In this document: in pieces, positions 1 through 12,950 of the stretch
Layout: each line of letters opens with the position of its first letter
Numbering within the stretch: position 1 is the first letter of the stretch
NCBI RefSeq assembly: GCF_000003815.2
Contig: NC_049993.1
Location: 11,849,598 to 11,913,597 of the forward strand
Reading direction: 5' to 3'
DNA: 64,000 nucleotides
From: Branchiostoma floridae
Taxonomy: Eukaryota > Chordata > Leptocardii > Amphioxiformes > Branchiostomatidae
Program-made: the position numbers and the translations under genes
Notes under the pieces: model-generated
What the model was told of the DNA's origin: nothing
What the model saw: only the letters and a program-made list of their open reading frames with translations
Databases searched by the model: none

Positions 1-3000
1 AGCCGCAAGTTCTAGGTAAGTACTAGTACTCATGTCGACTTTCCAGATTTCAATACATGTATTTCCATTGATTATAGATTTCTTACGAGACTGTCACTTA
101 AAGCTTCTTTGAATAGAATCTTCAAGCAGGCTGCAACAGAAGGAACCACCGACAAAAATTAAGGCCTTTTCCGGAATAAAACAATCGGCACTTGCAGCAA
201 AATCACAAGAAAGCTCAGTTTGCCATAACAGTTAATTGCATCATGCATGCAACCATCGCACGTCGGTACGTGCCCGGGCCCTTAGTCTTAAAGTACATTT
301 AATATAGCGCTAGCTTTTCATCAGCCTGTCTTTATCGTTTCTGGTATTCCTTACAGAGATCAAGCATTTTTTGACGGATGAGGAGTGTGATCACGTGGTC
401 CGGCTAGCTAAGAAGGACGGGATGTTCGACAGTGTGACCAACACTCCCACCAAGTCTGGCAGCGTCAAAGTCATGGACATGAACCAGGACACGGCTCTCA
501 GTCTCAGGGAGGTGAGCGGCTGACGAAACTTCCTTAACCAGCAAAAACTGAAATGAAATCGATTTATTTGAATGTTGATTTGATTATATGCATGACCAAA
601 CAGAACATATTGTGGATCTGAATAAAGTCAAGTCAATCCTCTGGGAACCCCCAAACTGATGTGAGCGTGCGAATAAAAAATAAGTTTGGCAAAACAAGTT
701 GCTTTCAGTATGAAATCTAAGTGGTCAGAAGGGTTGAACAAATGACTTGACACACTGAGTGAGGTATACAAAACACTAGATTTTCAATTTTGCTCTTTCA
801 CGTTTTCTATGACATTGGAATCTACTTTGGCATTTATTTAATGACATAAGTATCCGCTTCGGCATATAACTGCTCATTTTACAGCTGTTTGCAATTGGTA
901 CGATTTACAGTGTGTTTGAATTTTTTTTTCTATTTTTCGAAACGGCCGAAAATTGATGCGCGCGCGGATGTCATCCATATGATACTATCAACATGGCCTT
1001 AACAGTCGTTGCCTATTGTATGAGAATATGTGGACCAAATATCGTTCATATGCTTACTAATAAAAGATGTCATTTTCTTTTCAATTCAGTTTATTCTGAC
1101 GATCGAGAACTCATTTGACATCTATTTGGATGAGGACGACATGCTGAAGATGTGAGTTGTTTACACATTCTGAAAGTTCCGGGAAAGTGCATTCAATCGA
1201 ATGGTGTTCAGCACCAAGGACAGGTCCACTTACTCCACTACACACTAGTGTGTGGACGTCACTGATTACGTTAACAACATTGGACCGGCCCGGACGCGCA
1301 ACTAGTAGAGAGAAACAAAACTCGTGTATTTGAATTTTTGCTATATCTTTATGCATTATGATTCTCCTCTTTTACCGACATGCACCAAAGCAATATCTAA
1401 AGTCTACCACGGTTTTCTGTTGCAGGTATTCCGAATTAGGCATGGATCGCAATGGTGACAGTGAGTCAAAGGCATTCCTTATCACTTAAACAAAGTTGTT
1501 TCCAAATCTTTGAAATTTCAACTTCCGCCGTTTTTTTCAGGACTTTCCGTTCTTGTTGTAGGTCATATGGTAACTCTTTATCTTTGCTATTTCCATCGTC
1601 CATATCTCAGCGGAGATATCAAGGGAAGAGCTTCATGGGCAAGATCCAAAGTCCGTCATTGATTGGTTGACGGACTACGTTGACAAACGGCCGTACAAAA
1701 AGTCCCGGATGAGCCGACAGGCCTGGTTGTACCCCAGCAAAATTCACGACAAGATTCTGGACGAGATACAAGAGAGGTGGATTTACACGGCTTTATCATA
1801 GCATACATCGCATATTTTTTCATTTGTGTTGGTAGTAATCATAGTACAATGCTGAACTTTCTTCACAAGATCAATACGGATGACTAAGGACGTTAAAAAA
1901 GGAATATTTTTTCAACCTCCTTGGGATGGCCAATCACTTCAGTCTTCAGAACGTAAACTCACTCGTAACACGCTTATGGGTCTGTAACTCTCGCGTTCTG
2001 AAGTGACTGGTCATCAGTATTGATCCTGAAGAATGCTACAGTGGTCGATTAAATTTTGATCCGTGTATACCTTTGTGTCGGAAGAAAGTTTAGCACTATA
2101 GCATCTGTCTTTCCTTCAAGTGATTGAAATGGACGTACATGTATGTCGGGGGATAATGCAATTGTACTAAAATTTTAGTACACCTTGATGGCTAGTTTGC
2201 CTCCATACGGAATCTTAAAGATCATGTACTGAGACATATCTTTTATCGTATAAATTTTTCCTCATCTAAATTGTTTGGATTTGCTTTCCCAGGGTGGTTA
2301 GCCTTGTGGGTTTGCCTCGCATTCTAATAGACAAGAACGACGAGTTCCAGGTGGTACAGTACGGGCCGAAGGGGCACTACCACGCGCACTGGGACTCCGG
2401 CAGCTGGGCCGAGAAGTACCCGTGCTGTCATCACGTCAAGAGCGGGGCGCGATGTAAGTCCTGCAGGTAAGGATAGAACATGCGCCGCGACATTTTGCGC
2501 GATAGTCTCTACCAGGCTGACTACGCTAGCTATTGTAGGGAGAATAATTTGCCAGGAGAGTTTTGCTACCCGGAGCTGTCGGCCAACCGCGCAACGGAGG
2601 GGAAACTTGAACCTTAGTGTGGACTGACTCCCCTGGCCAATTTCCAGACTTTTTGCCGAATTCTACGATCCCCGCACCCCCATAGGAATGCCTGGTGGAG
2701 GCTAGCGCCGAGGTAAGATTACATCTGCAAAACCCTTTTCAAAGGAGGGGGAAAGGAGGAATACTTATTTGGGTATGTATTTGATCGAATGGTGTTCAGC
2801 ACCAAGGACAGGTCCAGCTTACTCCACTACCGTACTGTACTGTACTGCACTAGTATGTGGACGTCACTGATATACGTTAGCAACACCGGACCGGACGCGC
2901 GACTTGGATTTGTTCAGCTCACTTCTTCAGATTATCTAACATTGTCTCCATAAGTACAAATTGATATTGACAGAAGATTGCGACACCTCAATTTTCTCTA

Positions 3001-4261
3001 TCTCTTCCTCCCTCTGTTTCTCTGGTCATATTACAGAGGCCGGTGAACCGTTAACCAAATGTCTGAAAGTGCTACTTATCGATTTTTTGTATAAAAAAAT
3101 TCATTCATGCCTTTCCTTTCCTTTTCTCCTACCGTAGGTTCATGACCGTGCTCCTGTACCTGAATGAAGTGGAGGGAGGCGGCGCTACTGCCTTTCCTAT
3201 CGCGAACAACGAGACATTCAACGAAAATGTGAGAACCTTCTTTTAATTCACATTAGGGATTAGACCATCCTAGTATCTCACTGAAGCTGCGGTACGTTAG
3301 CGGCGTCGCTGTGGCCGAACGATTTGACAGATCTCTCAACGATTTTTATCGATGAAAACGAACCATTTCATGAAGTTTGTTGTCTTCCAGTTATGATTTT
3401 CCATTGTAAAGTCAAGGGTAACACAAATCCATTTTAGGTGTACGGCTGCCAACGTTCAGTGAGATGCCCGGCCCGCTTTAGTAGCAAGAATATCTAAAAG
3501 GTCTTGCCCAAAGTCGTTATGCTTTGACTCTCCTCTGTCCATGATGTTGATCTTATGATCTATATATTAATCCTTATTCATCTCTGATGTGTTTTCGTCA
3601 TATTTTGCTCTAGTCATTCCGGATGAGCGGTAAGATTAACCTCCATCGGCACTGTGAAGACGCCAACTTAGTCGTCCCGGCGGAGAAGGGGAAGGCTATC
3701 ATCTGGTACAACCACCACCTGGATCCTACAACGGGTAAGAACTAATAAACTATTCCTACAATATTGATATCATATTTATACCATATTCAGCATCTCTCTG
3801 TCTTAGATTTCTGCGTACAGTGCTGAAATGATACTGCACTCGTACCCAATGCGTATAAGTGAGGGTGACACCAAAATGATGTTATGGAGAGATTCTAAAT
3901 TTATATACAGGTCAATATGGCCATATCCATGATAATCAAGTTTGGTAATCTTTTGAGTGACTGTTATGTCGATTGGGACTTTCGTAAAGGCTCATAGTTT
4001 ATAAAACACCATTGTCAATGAGTTTTCTTGCTGTTCGACATACATGTATGCCATTGATAGGGTAGCATACGTGTAAATTAAAGAAATGCCAACGTCACAA
4101 TTCCTGTCCTTACAGGGTGGGTGGGAGAAATGGACAGTTTCACTCTGCACGGGGGGTGTGGCGTCACCAGTGGACACAAGTGGATCGCTAACAAGTGGAT
4201 ACTGGTCAGCGACAAGCGAGACAAGGACCTGGACCCTAACTTCAAACCCAACAGAGCATAA
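1..4261 (+). CDS. P4HTM: Transmembrane prolyl 4-hydroxylase (P4HTM), 3' part
   Basis: Iron/2-oxoglutarate-dependent dioxygenase of the ER-membrane P4H-TM type, which in vertebrates hydroxylates prolines and affects HIF-alpha. Exons read: 1-15, 357-511, 1090-1151, 1426-1460, 1611-1776, 2293-2466, 3138-3228, 3614-3734, 4116-4261, all GT/AG with matching phases, giving 320 residues and TAA at 4259. The N-terminus and membrane anchor lie outside the window. Seen in order: a short FLTDEECDHVV segment; one complete EF-hand loop (DRNGDTEISREE) split across 1426-1460 and 1611-; then the catalytic jelly roll with HYHAHWDSG (HxD iron ligands), CCHHVKSGARCKSC insert, GGGATAFP, AIIWYNHH, and LHGGCGVTSGHKWIANKW, which supplies the distal His and the 2-oxoglutarate-binding Lys. 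EF-hand plus P4Hc distinguishes it from collagen P4H. Only one of the family's two EF-hands has a canonical loop here. Identity is sure; substrate is not shown. Confidence 0.92.
1195..1302. repeat. Dispersed repeat, copy 1 of 2 in P4HTM introns
   Basis: About 108 bp sharing GAATGGTGTTCAGCACCAAG, CAGGTCCA, TACTCCACTAC, GTGTGGACGTCACTGAT and CGGACGCGC with a second copy at 2784-2905. No target-site duplication was recognised, so the class is unknown. Confidence 0.6.
2784..2905. repeat. Dispersed repeat, copy 2 of 2 in P4HTM introns
   Basis: Same orientation as the copy at 1195-1302. It carries a small internal expansion of GTACT units (around 2830-2846). Both copies are intronic. Confidence 0.6.
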
Positions 4262-5275
4262 GCTGTACGGTCAAAGATGTCCTACGTACAGTGTACACCA
4301 TCTAAAACATTTCTGGAAGTGTCCTCATGACTTTTTCCTAAAACACGGACATTGTGTAGATGTATCGAACTTTCAAAGCAAAAGGGTTTGTCATTACTGG
4401 AGAGCAACAAAATAGAAATATTTTGTCAACAGCTATTGTTTAGTTGTAAGCTAAGTTTAAATGTATTTTTGTATGAAAAGAACATTGTTATGACGTACGC
4501 CTTTCTGCTTCTTCCCGTGGTTACCTTTGAAAGTACTTTCAGTCAGCACAAATTCAGCCTGTGTATGAAACTATGAATTATCAAGTTACGGCTGCAGTAG
4601 CTCTATGTACTTTTATATACAATGCAGATTTGTTACACCCTTACAAATCTTGCAACGTTTTTTTTTTACACATTGAATGTTTTTTTTTGCAAATTTGATG
4701 TAGTGATGGTAACTGGTTAAATGTGTGCAATACTTCTGTGGTGCGGAGCTGGTGTGATGTTAACATGCATTTATGGTTGGGAGAAATACCGAAAGATTAG
4801 AACTTTAATCACTGATTTGTATGATGTCATGTGCTTCCTTAATGTTGATTGTTATCATTGTGATACAGCATCAATGGCTGACTAGGCTGGATGAAGAGTT
4901 CACAAGTTTGATATCTGGCAATGGCATTCTTGGCTAGATGTTGTGTCCATGGGAATGGCACAAACCTATTAAAGATAGTCATCACGGCTAGATTTTCAGG
5001 CTCCAAAGTCTTTGGTTCCTTTATTCAATTCTTCTATCAAAGATACTGAAAAAGGCAGTATGTAGCCTGGAAATGGCACTTTTTCTGAGAGACTTTAAAG
5101 TCATTTAATACCTCAGTAGGGTTTGTACAACTCAGTCCACATATTTTCAATTGTACAATTATACAAACAAATTCTAGAAAATATAATTCTACTGTTTAAA
5201 GCAAGTTGAAACATTCAACCTTTTGTTTTTCATCGTGGTTGACTCTAATAAAGCAACAAGTTTTCAAGTGTTCAT
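4262..5275 (+). other. P4HTM: P4HTM 3' untranslated region
   Basis: AT-rich noncoding stretch after the P4HTM stop, without a convincing reading frame. It ends at a canonical AATAAA (5247-5252). The next gene's 3' end on the opposite strand begins a few tens of bases on. Confidence 0.6.
5247..5252 (+). terminator. Polyadenylation signal of P4HTM
   Basis: Canonical AATAAA about 1 kb after the stop, the most plausible one seen in the 3' region. Confidence 0.55.
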
Positions 5276-5312
5276 CATAGTGTAATCTTTATGTATCTAC
5301 ATATTAATTTGT

Positions 5313-5318
5313 TTTATT
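5313..5318 (-). terminator. Candidate polyadenylation signal of the ZIP gene
   Basis: TTTATT on the plus strand, hence AATAAA on the minus strand, about 1.8 kb beyond the ZIP stop codon. Closer alternative signals were not checked exhaustively. Confidence 0.4.
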
Positions 5319-6777
5319 TTGTCAAGAGCACATGACATCAAAGTTGGCCAACTAGGACAAAATATATATAACAGCATAATATAGAAATTGTTGAGAAAAT
5401 ACACACAGAAAACAATGTGAAATGACATAAAAGAAGCTCCAAATATCAAACTGAAATGCTCTATTTAAAGTACTCTTGAATATAATAGCTATTCATCTGA
5501 ATATTACATACACCTCCAGAAAACAAAAACTACAAAATATATACACATTTCCACATGCAACACAAGGGACTTACAGGAAAATACTGACAAAAAAGTACAT
5601 CATTGAGTTTCTTAAAAGCCTCTAGGCTGAGCTTATGATATCAGAGGTGAAATTTGATAGAAACACACCTCTTGGTTTGATGAGCCTATAGACCAATTTT
5701 CATTACTATATATGCGCAGCATTTTTGATTATTCTGAACAGAAGAACATCAGGATTTCTGCAGTTCCAGGAGAAATTTGGAACAGTTTTGATATTTTTAT
5801 CCAAGACTAGCATTGCATACTGAAATTTTGGCCCATCAGCAATCTGCAAATTAGTTCAAACTAAAAAATGTCAGTATCAATTACAAAGAATCACAGTAGT
5901 TGTATGTCCTGATATTCGGGTTGTGGGGACTGTTTCATCATCCAAACATCTGCCAGAAAACATTCTGCAGCATTGTGTTATCAAAATGATTTTCTCTGTA
6001 CTTATAAGGGTACAGTAAAGATTCTATACATGTGTACAGAAACCCTACCAACCTTCCTATTTTAACCTCCTTGACCAAATAAGTCAACATGATGTTTGCC
6101 TGGGCTTTTAGATCATTCTGAGATGGATCATTTCTGAAAACAAAATCGCCCTTTTTCTCATTCCTACAAAATCTCTATATAATGTGTTTATCTCCCACAA
6201 GAACTACATATACTATCAATAATGAAATTTAAACAATTGAATATGAGTGGCATTTCAGGCACTTTTCAACCTCTCCACATTGTAGCTGAATATGGCACAA
6301 TGTTTTATACACATTAGAAAAGTCCTTTATATTTGCTTTTGAATGGGAAGCAAGAATTCACAAGAAGACACCAGTTGATATTACAGTACATTCAAATTGT
6401 GCATTTCCAACTAGTGTTTCCTTCACATACTTACAAAACTATTGGCACATGGTTGACACCATCTTGTCATCATCAATGGCACTTCAATACTAGTACACTT
6501 AGTCTAGTAATCTAGTAATCTAATCTGTACAAATATACATGAACAATAGAATTGCTTTGTAACAAATAAACCTACCAGCAGTACTGGCACTTACTGTGTG
6601 CTTTTAAAAGTGGCATGTTTCTGTCTTGCACATTATGACGGATGCAGAATTTCATAATGTTATGTGCTTGTGCTCTGTTTGTAGCAGATGGAATGTTGGA
6701 ATGTTTTTCAACCCTAATTTTCAACCCTAATTTGATAAAAATAATTTTCAAGACAAAGGCGATGCCAGGATCTTCAC

Positions 6778-6866
6778 TACAGGTGTAGCAGGGTATAAAA
6801 CAGCCCTGGAAAGAATGCACTTGGCCAATTAATGCCAGGGGTGTTGTTTAGCCTGCTACACCTGTA
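6778..6866. mobile_element. Small hairpin MITE-like element
   Basis: Perfect 15-bp inverted arms, TACAGGTGTAGCAGG (6778-6792) and its reverse complement (6852-6866), enclose a 59-bp loop that is itself partly self-complementary. Similar ends occur around 20986-21070 and 46735-46795, suggesting a small dispersed family. Confidence 0.5.
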
Positions 6867-7104
6867 ACTATGTTGATCAGGATAGCATGTTAACTTAGCA
6901 TTTCCTACTGTGGTAAAAACTTGCCAGAAAGTTGCAAATTGCACGGAAAACAGGCACTGATATCCAGCATTTTGTCCATCATCGGTATCATTGCAACATG
7001 CAAGCTGGTTAACCTCGGGCATCCCAAGTTCCCAGGAGTCCAGCAGAAATCCAGTGCTGTATGGTATCCATGGAATACTGAGGGTTACTACAGTCTAATG
7101 TATT

Positions 7105-10100
7105 CTACCTCTGCAGTACAAATGACAGTGTAGCCAGGATACTGAACCCTACAGTCAGACACAGCACCTTGAGAAGTCTGTCCCCGTCCTTTTCCAGCTC
7201 ACGCCCGAGGATCTCGAAGAACGTGACATGGATGAACGTGCCCGCGGCGAGCCCCTGGAGGATTGCACTGATCACTGCTGTCACAAACCCTGGCTGGGTC
7301 TGCGGAAACACAGTTCAATTGGTTAAAAACATGACAACCACATCAGCTATCAAAGGCACATAGCTTAAAAGTTGATATATAGAAATGTATCAGTGGAAGA
7401 AACCATCCCAATAGTGTGCAAAAGAAACAAGGAAACCAGTCTACTTCTTTCTTCCTTATGTTCTTAATTCACTTTCCTACGTGCTAGCATTTATGCTTAT
7501 TACACTTTATACTACATACGTCTGCTGATGATGTACATAGATGTACCTTGTTGGTCTGTTTATCATCACTTTGTCTGTCACTTTTATATCATCACATGTA
7601 ACTTTTTGCAAACATCTATGGCCATACTAAACTGTGATGTCTTTCACCCACACATGCAGTTAGACACTTATGTCATTGTAGTATGTAACAAAAGGCATCC
7701 ACAGTATGTGTACAGCACAATGTATGCCTCTTTTTTTTAACAACCCACCTGGATGCCCATCCCAGCGCCCATGCCGGCCGGTACCATGACACAGAACAGT
7801 AGTGCCAGTTTCACCACGGTGGGCGTCTTCATGTTAGCGGAGACCAGGTTCACGCCCAGCGCGAAGGCTGCCAGACACTCGTGGATCATCACTCCTATGT
7901 ACAGGTTCACAAATACTCCCATGTCCTCCTGGAGGCCTAGACAGAAGAGAAAAATACATTTAGTACCTTGCTTTTTTAAACATAACCTAGCCTTTTCACA
8001 ATATTAATGCTACAGAAAGATGAATGAACTATGATTCAAATTATACATATCATATTCAAAATTTACATAATGTCATAGGCATGCATGAACCAGAAAGAAG
8101 ACATGTAAGACTGATAAAATTGTTAATTTTATGGCACAGTTACATGGACTCCAAAATAAATGATTCAGTTCTAATGTTAATGTATTATCTATTGTGAAAG
8201 TAAACTGTATGAAAAATTGAGTGCCACTGCCTCTGAGTTACAAAAACACAAAAAATTTCCTCTTTACTAATAAATAAGATACTATATCTTTTTACATGGA
8301 CTAGGACTAGGTTATACAAACTACCTACTCTCTTAGCAGAGATTGTTAGGAAATGGTGCTAGCAGAAAAAAACAGGGCATATAAAAAGACAGTCACTATC
8401 TTCCCCGCCAATTGCTCAGAGACTACTCACCCATGGCCAGCCCCTCGAACACAGAGTGCACAGACAGCGCCAAAAGCAGCACATAGGAGCGGAACGAACT
8501 CAGCTCTCCCACACCCTCAAAATGGTCGTGGTGCAGGTGGCCGTTGTGCGTGCTGTAACGTAAACTCTGCTGTTCTGCATCTGATGAGGATTCGCTGTCC
8601 GAGTCCGACTCGCTACTTCTGCCCAGCCGACTGGTTTGTTTACTGACAGGAAAGAAAAACAGCATGTCAGGTGTGGCATCTGGATTGTTCCTTTCAAACA
8701 AGATATGATGGCAACAAACATTCTGCACTTTGTATAGTTTCTTCTTTGACAATTCACAATGTGCGTCTATCAGACTGAATACCTCTAGCTAAAATTTTGT
8801 AATCATATCAACAGGGCAAAGTGGTATTGTTCGACATACATTCCTAACATTTGGTCTTGTATGAAGAATAATTTGATCAAGTACTAGAAGCTTAGATTTC
8901 TCCCCACTGCCTAACCTACATATTTGGTACCAATAGGCTAAATGTACTTTAGAAGGAGAAGGGTTAAAACTGTTGACCTGCTGAGATTTTTTTTAGCCAA
9001 TTTAACCCCCCCCCCCCCCCCCCCTGAGCTGTGTGATTGATCAGATCAGTAAAATTGGACCTATTCTGTGCTGCTGCTGCAGATATACAGTACCTCCCGA
9101 ATAGATGTGGTTTGCTGCGGTATGCCGCATTTAAGTGAGAAATGCCCCAAACCCAAGATACTCGACCAACATACAGGCATTATATACGTTCATATATACT
9201 TGGGTATAGCAGGACAAGGGTTAACTTAGAAATAAACCAACCACTGCAGTAGTGTAGTTAGGAAAAGCCTTACCTGCTGCCTAGTGTCTCCATCTTCAGT
9301 AAGCCTGTTCTCTGGGGTTTCTTCTGACAGGAGTGAACCACCTGTTCTACAAACACTGACAGGAGCAGACCAACCTGGACAGGGGGAGGGGGGTGATGGG
9401 CATAGGTTACAGGAAATTAGCCTGGTATCTAAATACTATCTATTTATATTAGCTTCACTTCAATGTTCACTTCAACCTTCACTTCAACTGAGGTAGCTGC
9501 ATAGTCTTTGTAATGTACACATCACAGGGCTGTAACTATCCCCTCGCGGCAATGTGGCATGGGCTGCTATAAGCACAATTTAATCAGGCTACTGTGCAGG
9601 GAAGTGACCATTGAATGGAATTAGAGTTAAGATGGGGATGGATACTATGGACTTCAGGAAAATCAGACTACTACTAAAGATCAAGGTACTGAAATTTAAT
9701 TGATATATGAGCTGGCTTTGCTTACCTCCCAATGCAGGCAAGCAAATTTCCTTCACTGCCTGGGAAGACTAATGTTTTGAATTTTGGAGATTTAGAATTA
9801 CATTTTTAAGCATGTACGATGTAGGTTGGGATTATCTGTAATCATTATGTGGAGGCAAATAACATCAACTTACAATAGTGACTGTCTCGGCTAGCGGGTA
9901 GTTAACTTTAATGTCCTTCATGGTCAGGGCATTCTCCACTTTCTCCCTGACCGTTGGCAACAGGCCCAGAAAACACGTGGCCAGGAATACTCCGCCAGCG
10001 AAACACGACATCAGGCCCAGCGCACGCGACGTCCGCCGCTGTCTCTGTCCGAAGTCTGTCTGTGGCCGAGCGACACACTTGAGTGGAATGATAGTCATAA

Positions 10101-10158
10101 TGAAGAGGCCGATGAACGTGCCTCCCAGGCACAGGCCCTTTACTACCAACAGCTCCAT
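7105..10158 (-). CDS. ZIP family zinc transporter (SLC39A1/SLC39A3-like)
   Basis: Membrane importer of zinc (ZIP family, subfamily II). Minus-strand coding exons: 9874-10158 (ATG at 10158), 9274-9374, 8431-8642, 7749-7936, 7105-7299 (TAG at 7105-7107). Phases agree and give 326 aa, close to human ZIP1 (324 from memory). Seen: hydrophobic TM1 after MELLVVKGLCLGGTF; ALGLMSCFAGGVFLATCFLG (TM2, family signature); a third hydrophobic stretch VGLLLSVFVEQVV; a cytoplasmic loop with Ser/Asp-rich SESDSDSESSSD and a His cluster HNGHLHHDH; then TM4 HSVFEGLAMG and TM5 HECLAAFALG, whose His/Glu form the metal path; and TM7 GLAAGTFIHVTFFEIL. The splice acceptor at 10188/10189 shows that the 5' UTR begins in an upstream exon. 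Lies head-to-head with TTC26. The assignment between ZIP1, ZIP2 and ZIP3 is not resolved. Confidence 0.92.
9007..9025. repeat. Poly-C homopolymer tract
   Basis: Run of about 19 C in a ZIP intron. Its length is likely unreliable in the assembly. Confidence 0.8.
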
Positions 10159-11030
10159 GGTTTTAGTCTTCCTCCAGTTACACAGATCCTGTGAAAAAGA
10201 AATTGAGTGTTGTCAGAATGTTTGGTAACAGATAAGTAAGTAACAGATTCAAATTATGTCATGTAGTGTTTGCATATTCCTTTCACATTCTAGATGTTCA
10301 GTATCATTATCATTATTACATACATCCTCAGTACTGGCAAGGATCCTTTACAATGTAATAATGGGGGAGAATTTGCACTGGGGTGTACTTAATGATATTT
10401 TCTGTGTACTCAGCTTGTGAAAACACCAGATAATACCATGATAAGGGTACTGTGATGGAAAAATTTTGAATGGAAAAATTGTGTAATTGCTAGTAATGGG
10501 AGAGTCAATGTTTATGATACAGTGTGGTCCGTCTGCCTTGCTTCTATATATATCATATATTGATTTCTCATTAGTACATGTACGTGTACATGATGATATC
10601 TTTTGATAAATGAGAGTAAATCTAACACATTGACTCTAAATACTAATGGCTGATAAATACTAAATACTTGTAGCAACAAAGAAATATCTTCCATAACGAT
10701 AAAATTTCCATTACTACAAAGGAGTATCTCTGATTCCACTGAAAACTGCGCATGTATGCTGTAATGTCATGTTAACAGTGGACGTTATCACCACCATGTA
10801 AGTGTTGTATCAATAAACACCTTGACTACACACTAAACAACACGGCATGTGATTTAATCTCAACGTTTGACGTCAACTTCAACAGTCAAACTTCTGCACC
10901 AAATGCGAGATAATCTCACCAGCAAATGATGTGAAAGACCACAAATGTTAGCATAGGAAAACAAAAAACAAATTGAGATTTTATTGCAGAAGGAGATATG
11001 AATGACTTCCCTGGTATCCAGACCTATATA

Positions 11031-11247
11031 ACGCTAGTTCACCTTTATCCATGGGGTGACCTTTATCCGTTGTTTTTAAAAACAGTACATTTAGGGGTAT
11101 TAAGTCTAAGGACTGTGATTTCAAATTTGCAATATTTTAAAAATGTTCCAATTTGAAACGACCGTCCATCCACTTCATATCCCTAAATATGCTTTTTTTT
11201 TACAAACAACGGATATAGGTTACCCTTGGATAAAGGTGAACCAGCGT
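11031..11247. mobile_element. MITE with TA target-site duplication (Tc1/mariner-like)
   Basis: Ends are inverted: ACGCTAGTTCACCTTTATCC at the left, and the reverse complement of the right end reads ACGCTGGTTCACCTTTATCC. Similarity continues inwards through GTGACCTTTATCCGTTGTTT. TA flanks both sides (11029-11030, 11248-11249). Non-autonomous, with no reading frame. Confidence 0.7.
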
Positions 11248-12950
11248 TACTGATTATATTTGCTTCCTAACTACTTTTTCTACAGTTGAGAAATGTACGT
11301 GAGCTGTACATGACTGGAGACCAGGTAAATACATGACTGCTGACTGTGCTATAAGTGTAACTTCCATATAGTAACTGCTTTGTGCTATCAGCCACCTGGC
11401 TATTGTGCTGTGGTTGCTAGAAATTATCAGCTCTCAATAATTGGGATTTGTCAAAAACCACAAAGTATAGAGGCTATAATCATGTGATAACCATGATTAC
11501 AATGCTCATAATGAGTACCTACCAGTATATAGTGGTACTACCTGGCCATATGATGTTAATTATACCAAGAACTTCTATGTAATGTTCTTGATTCTACATG
11601 TACCTGTTGCACAATACTCTCTCTCTAGTATTGCACAAATATCCTGTTCCATTGACAGCCCTGTATGACTTTGAGTCTATTTGGACTGCAACAACACAAT
11701 GCACAATGGACTTCCAGGCATGAAAAAGGGATCTTAAACAATGAACATATTCAGCAGTATGTGACACATAATTTTGACACCTTTAGCCTACTAGGGACTT
11801 GATCTGTTTGGTTTTTAATAGTACATGTACCAGGGCTGTTTCAAGCTTAAGTTTCTTTCCATCTCACTCACTATTTGGGAGCCCATGTTGTTCAATTTGT
11901 TATCAAATCTCCAATTTTAATTTATGTCATTCCATGTCATAGAAGTTCAGATATTTAAATGGTAGGGAGAAATTTATGTCAATCCCAGGACGGAGGGACG
12001 GATCCTCTGGAATCAGCTTCTGATTGGTTCCCATGTTTGGTAGCGGAGTCAGAGAGATGGTTAGGAGTTGAACTGGCCATTTACATGTGACGTCACTGCT
12101 GTCACACCTGTCACTTGAAGCTGAGTCAATTTGAACACTTGTGTATAATGTGTTTACTACGTGACTGTTATTACAAATCCAATCCAAATTTACCTGGCAA
12201 CTTCCACGTTCAATCATCAAGCATGGCATGGTACTAAAATCCCCATTGTAACAGTTATAAACAGGTATGCTATATACTCAGTGTTTTCAGTGAAACAGGC
12301 AGGTGGTTACTAACATGTTGATGTCCTTGGTTTAGTTTACACACCAGTGAATTGCAGCTTAAGCATTCAAAACTTTTTGTGTTTTAATGGCAAGTTTTCT
12401 TCTGACAATAGTTGCTTCACTGCGCGATTATCAATATCATGCACTTAATAACAGTTCTTTGTGGGGGTCAGAAGATGATACTGTAGATGTCCAAAAATGC
12501 TTGATCCACTCAAGGAGCTTTCATCACAAATAAACCTTGATTCAATGCAATGCAAGCAGCTGCGTCCATCTCCATTTTAATTTGGTGTCCCTATGATGTC
12601 ACCAGAAAATCTTTGCCATGTACAAACATGTCCCAAACAACTCTGCTAGTAACATTTTTATCATGGCTCCTTCCCTGTAGTCGAGGATGTGAGGGAAGTT
12701 CTGGAAGATTTACAATGTAAGACTTTTATAATGTTAGATGGTTTGATGATGACTGTGTTGGAAAGTGACATAGGCAAGTTGCTATTAAACCTGGATGAAC
12801 ATGAAATTGACACCTTTGCAGTGTTTATTTAGTCTGCTACTGTGGCTCTTTTGTTGTAATATGACTCTGGTTGTTGAAAATCACCTTGATTGAATCAATG
12901 TCTAATCACAGTCATAACATACCGTTTGGGCAATTTCACAATCTGCCGTG

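Larger units (their letters stand above)
5300..7104 (-). other. Probable 3' untranslated region of the ZIP gene
   Basis: AT-rich noncoding DNA downstream of the ZIP stop codon on the minus strand. A reverse-strand AATAAA lies at 5313-5318 and could end the transcript, giving a tail-to-tail junction with P4HTM of only about 60 bp. Contains a hairpin element at 6778-6866. The short reading frames on either strand look like nothing known. Confidence 0.45.
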
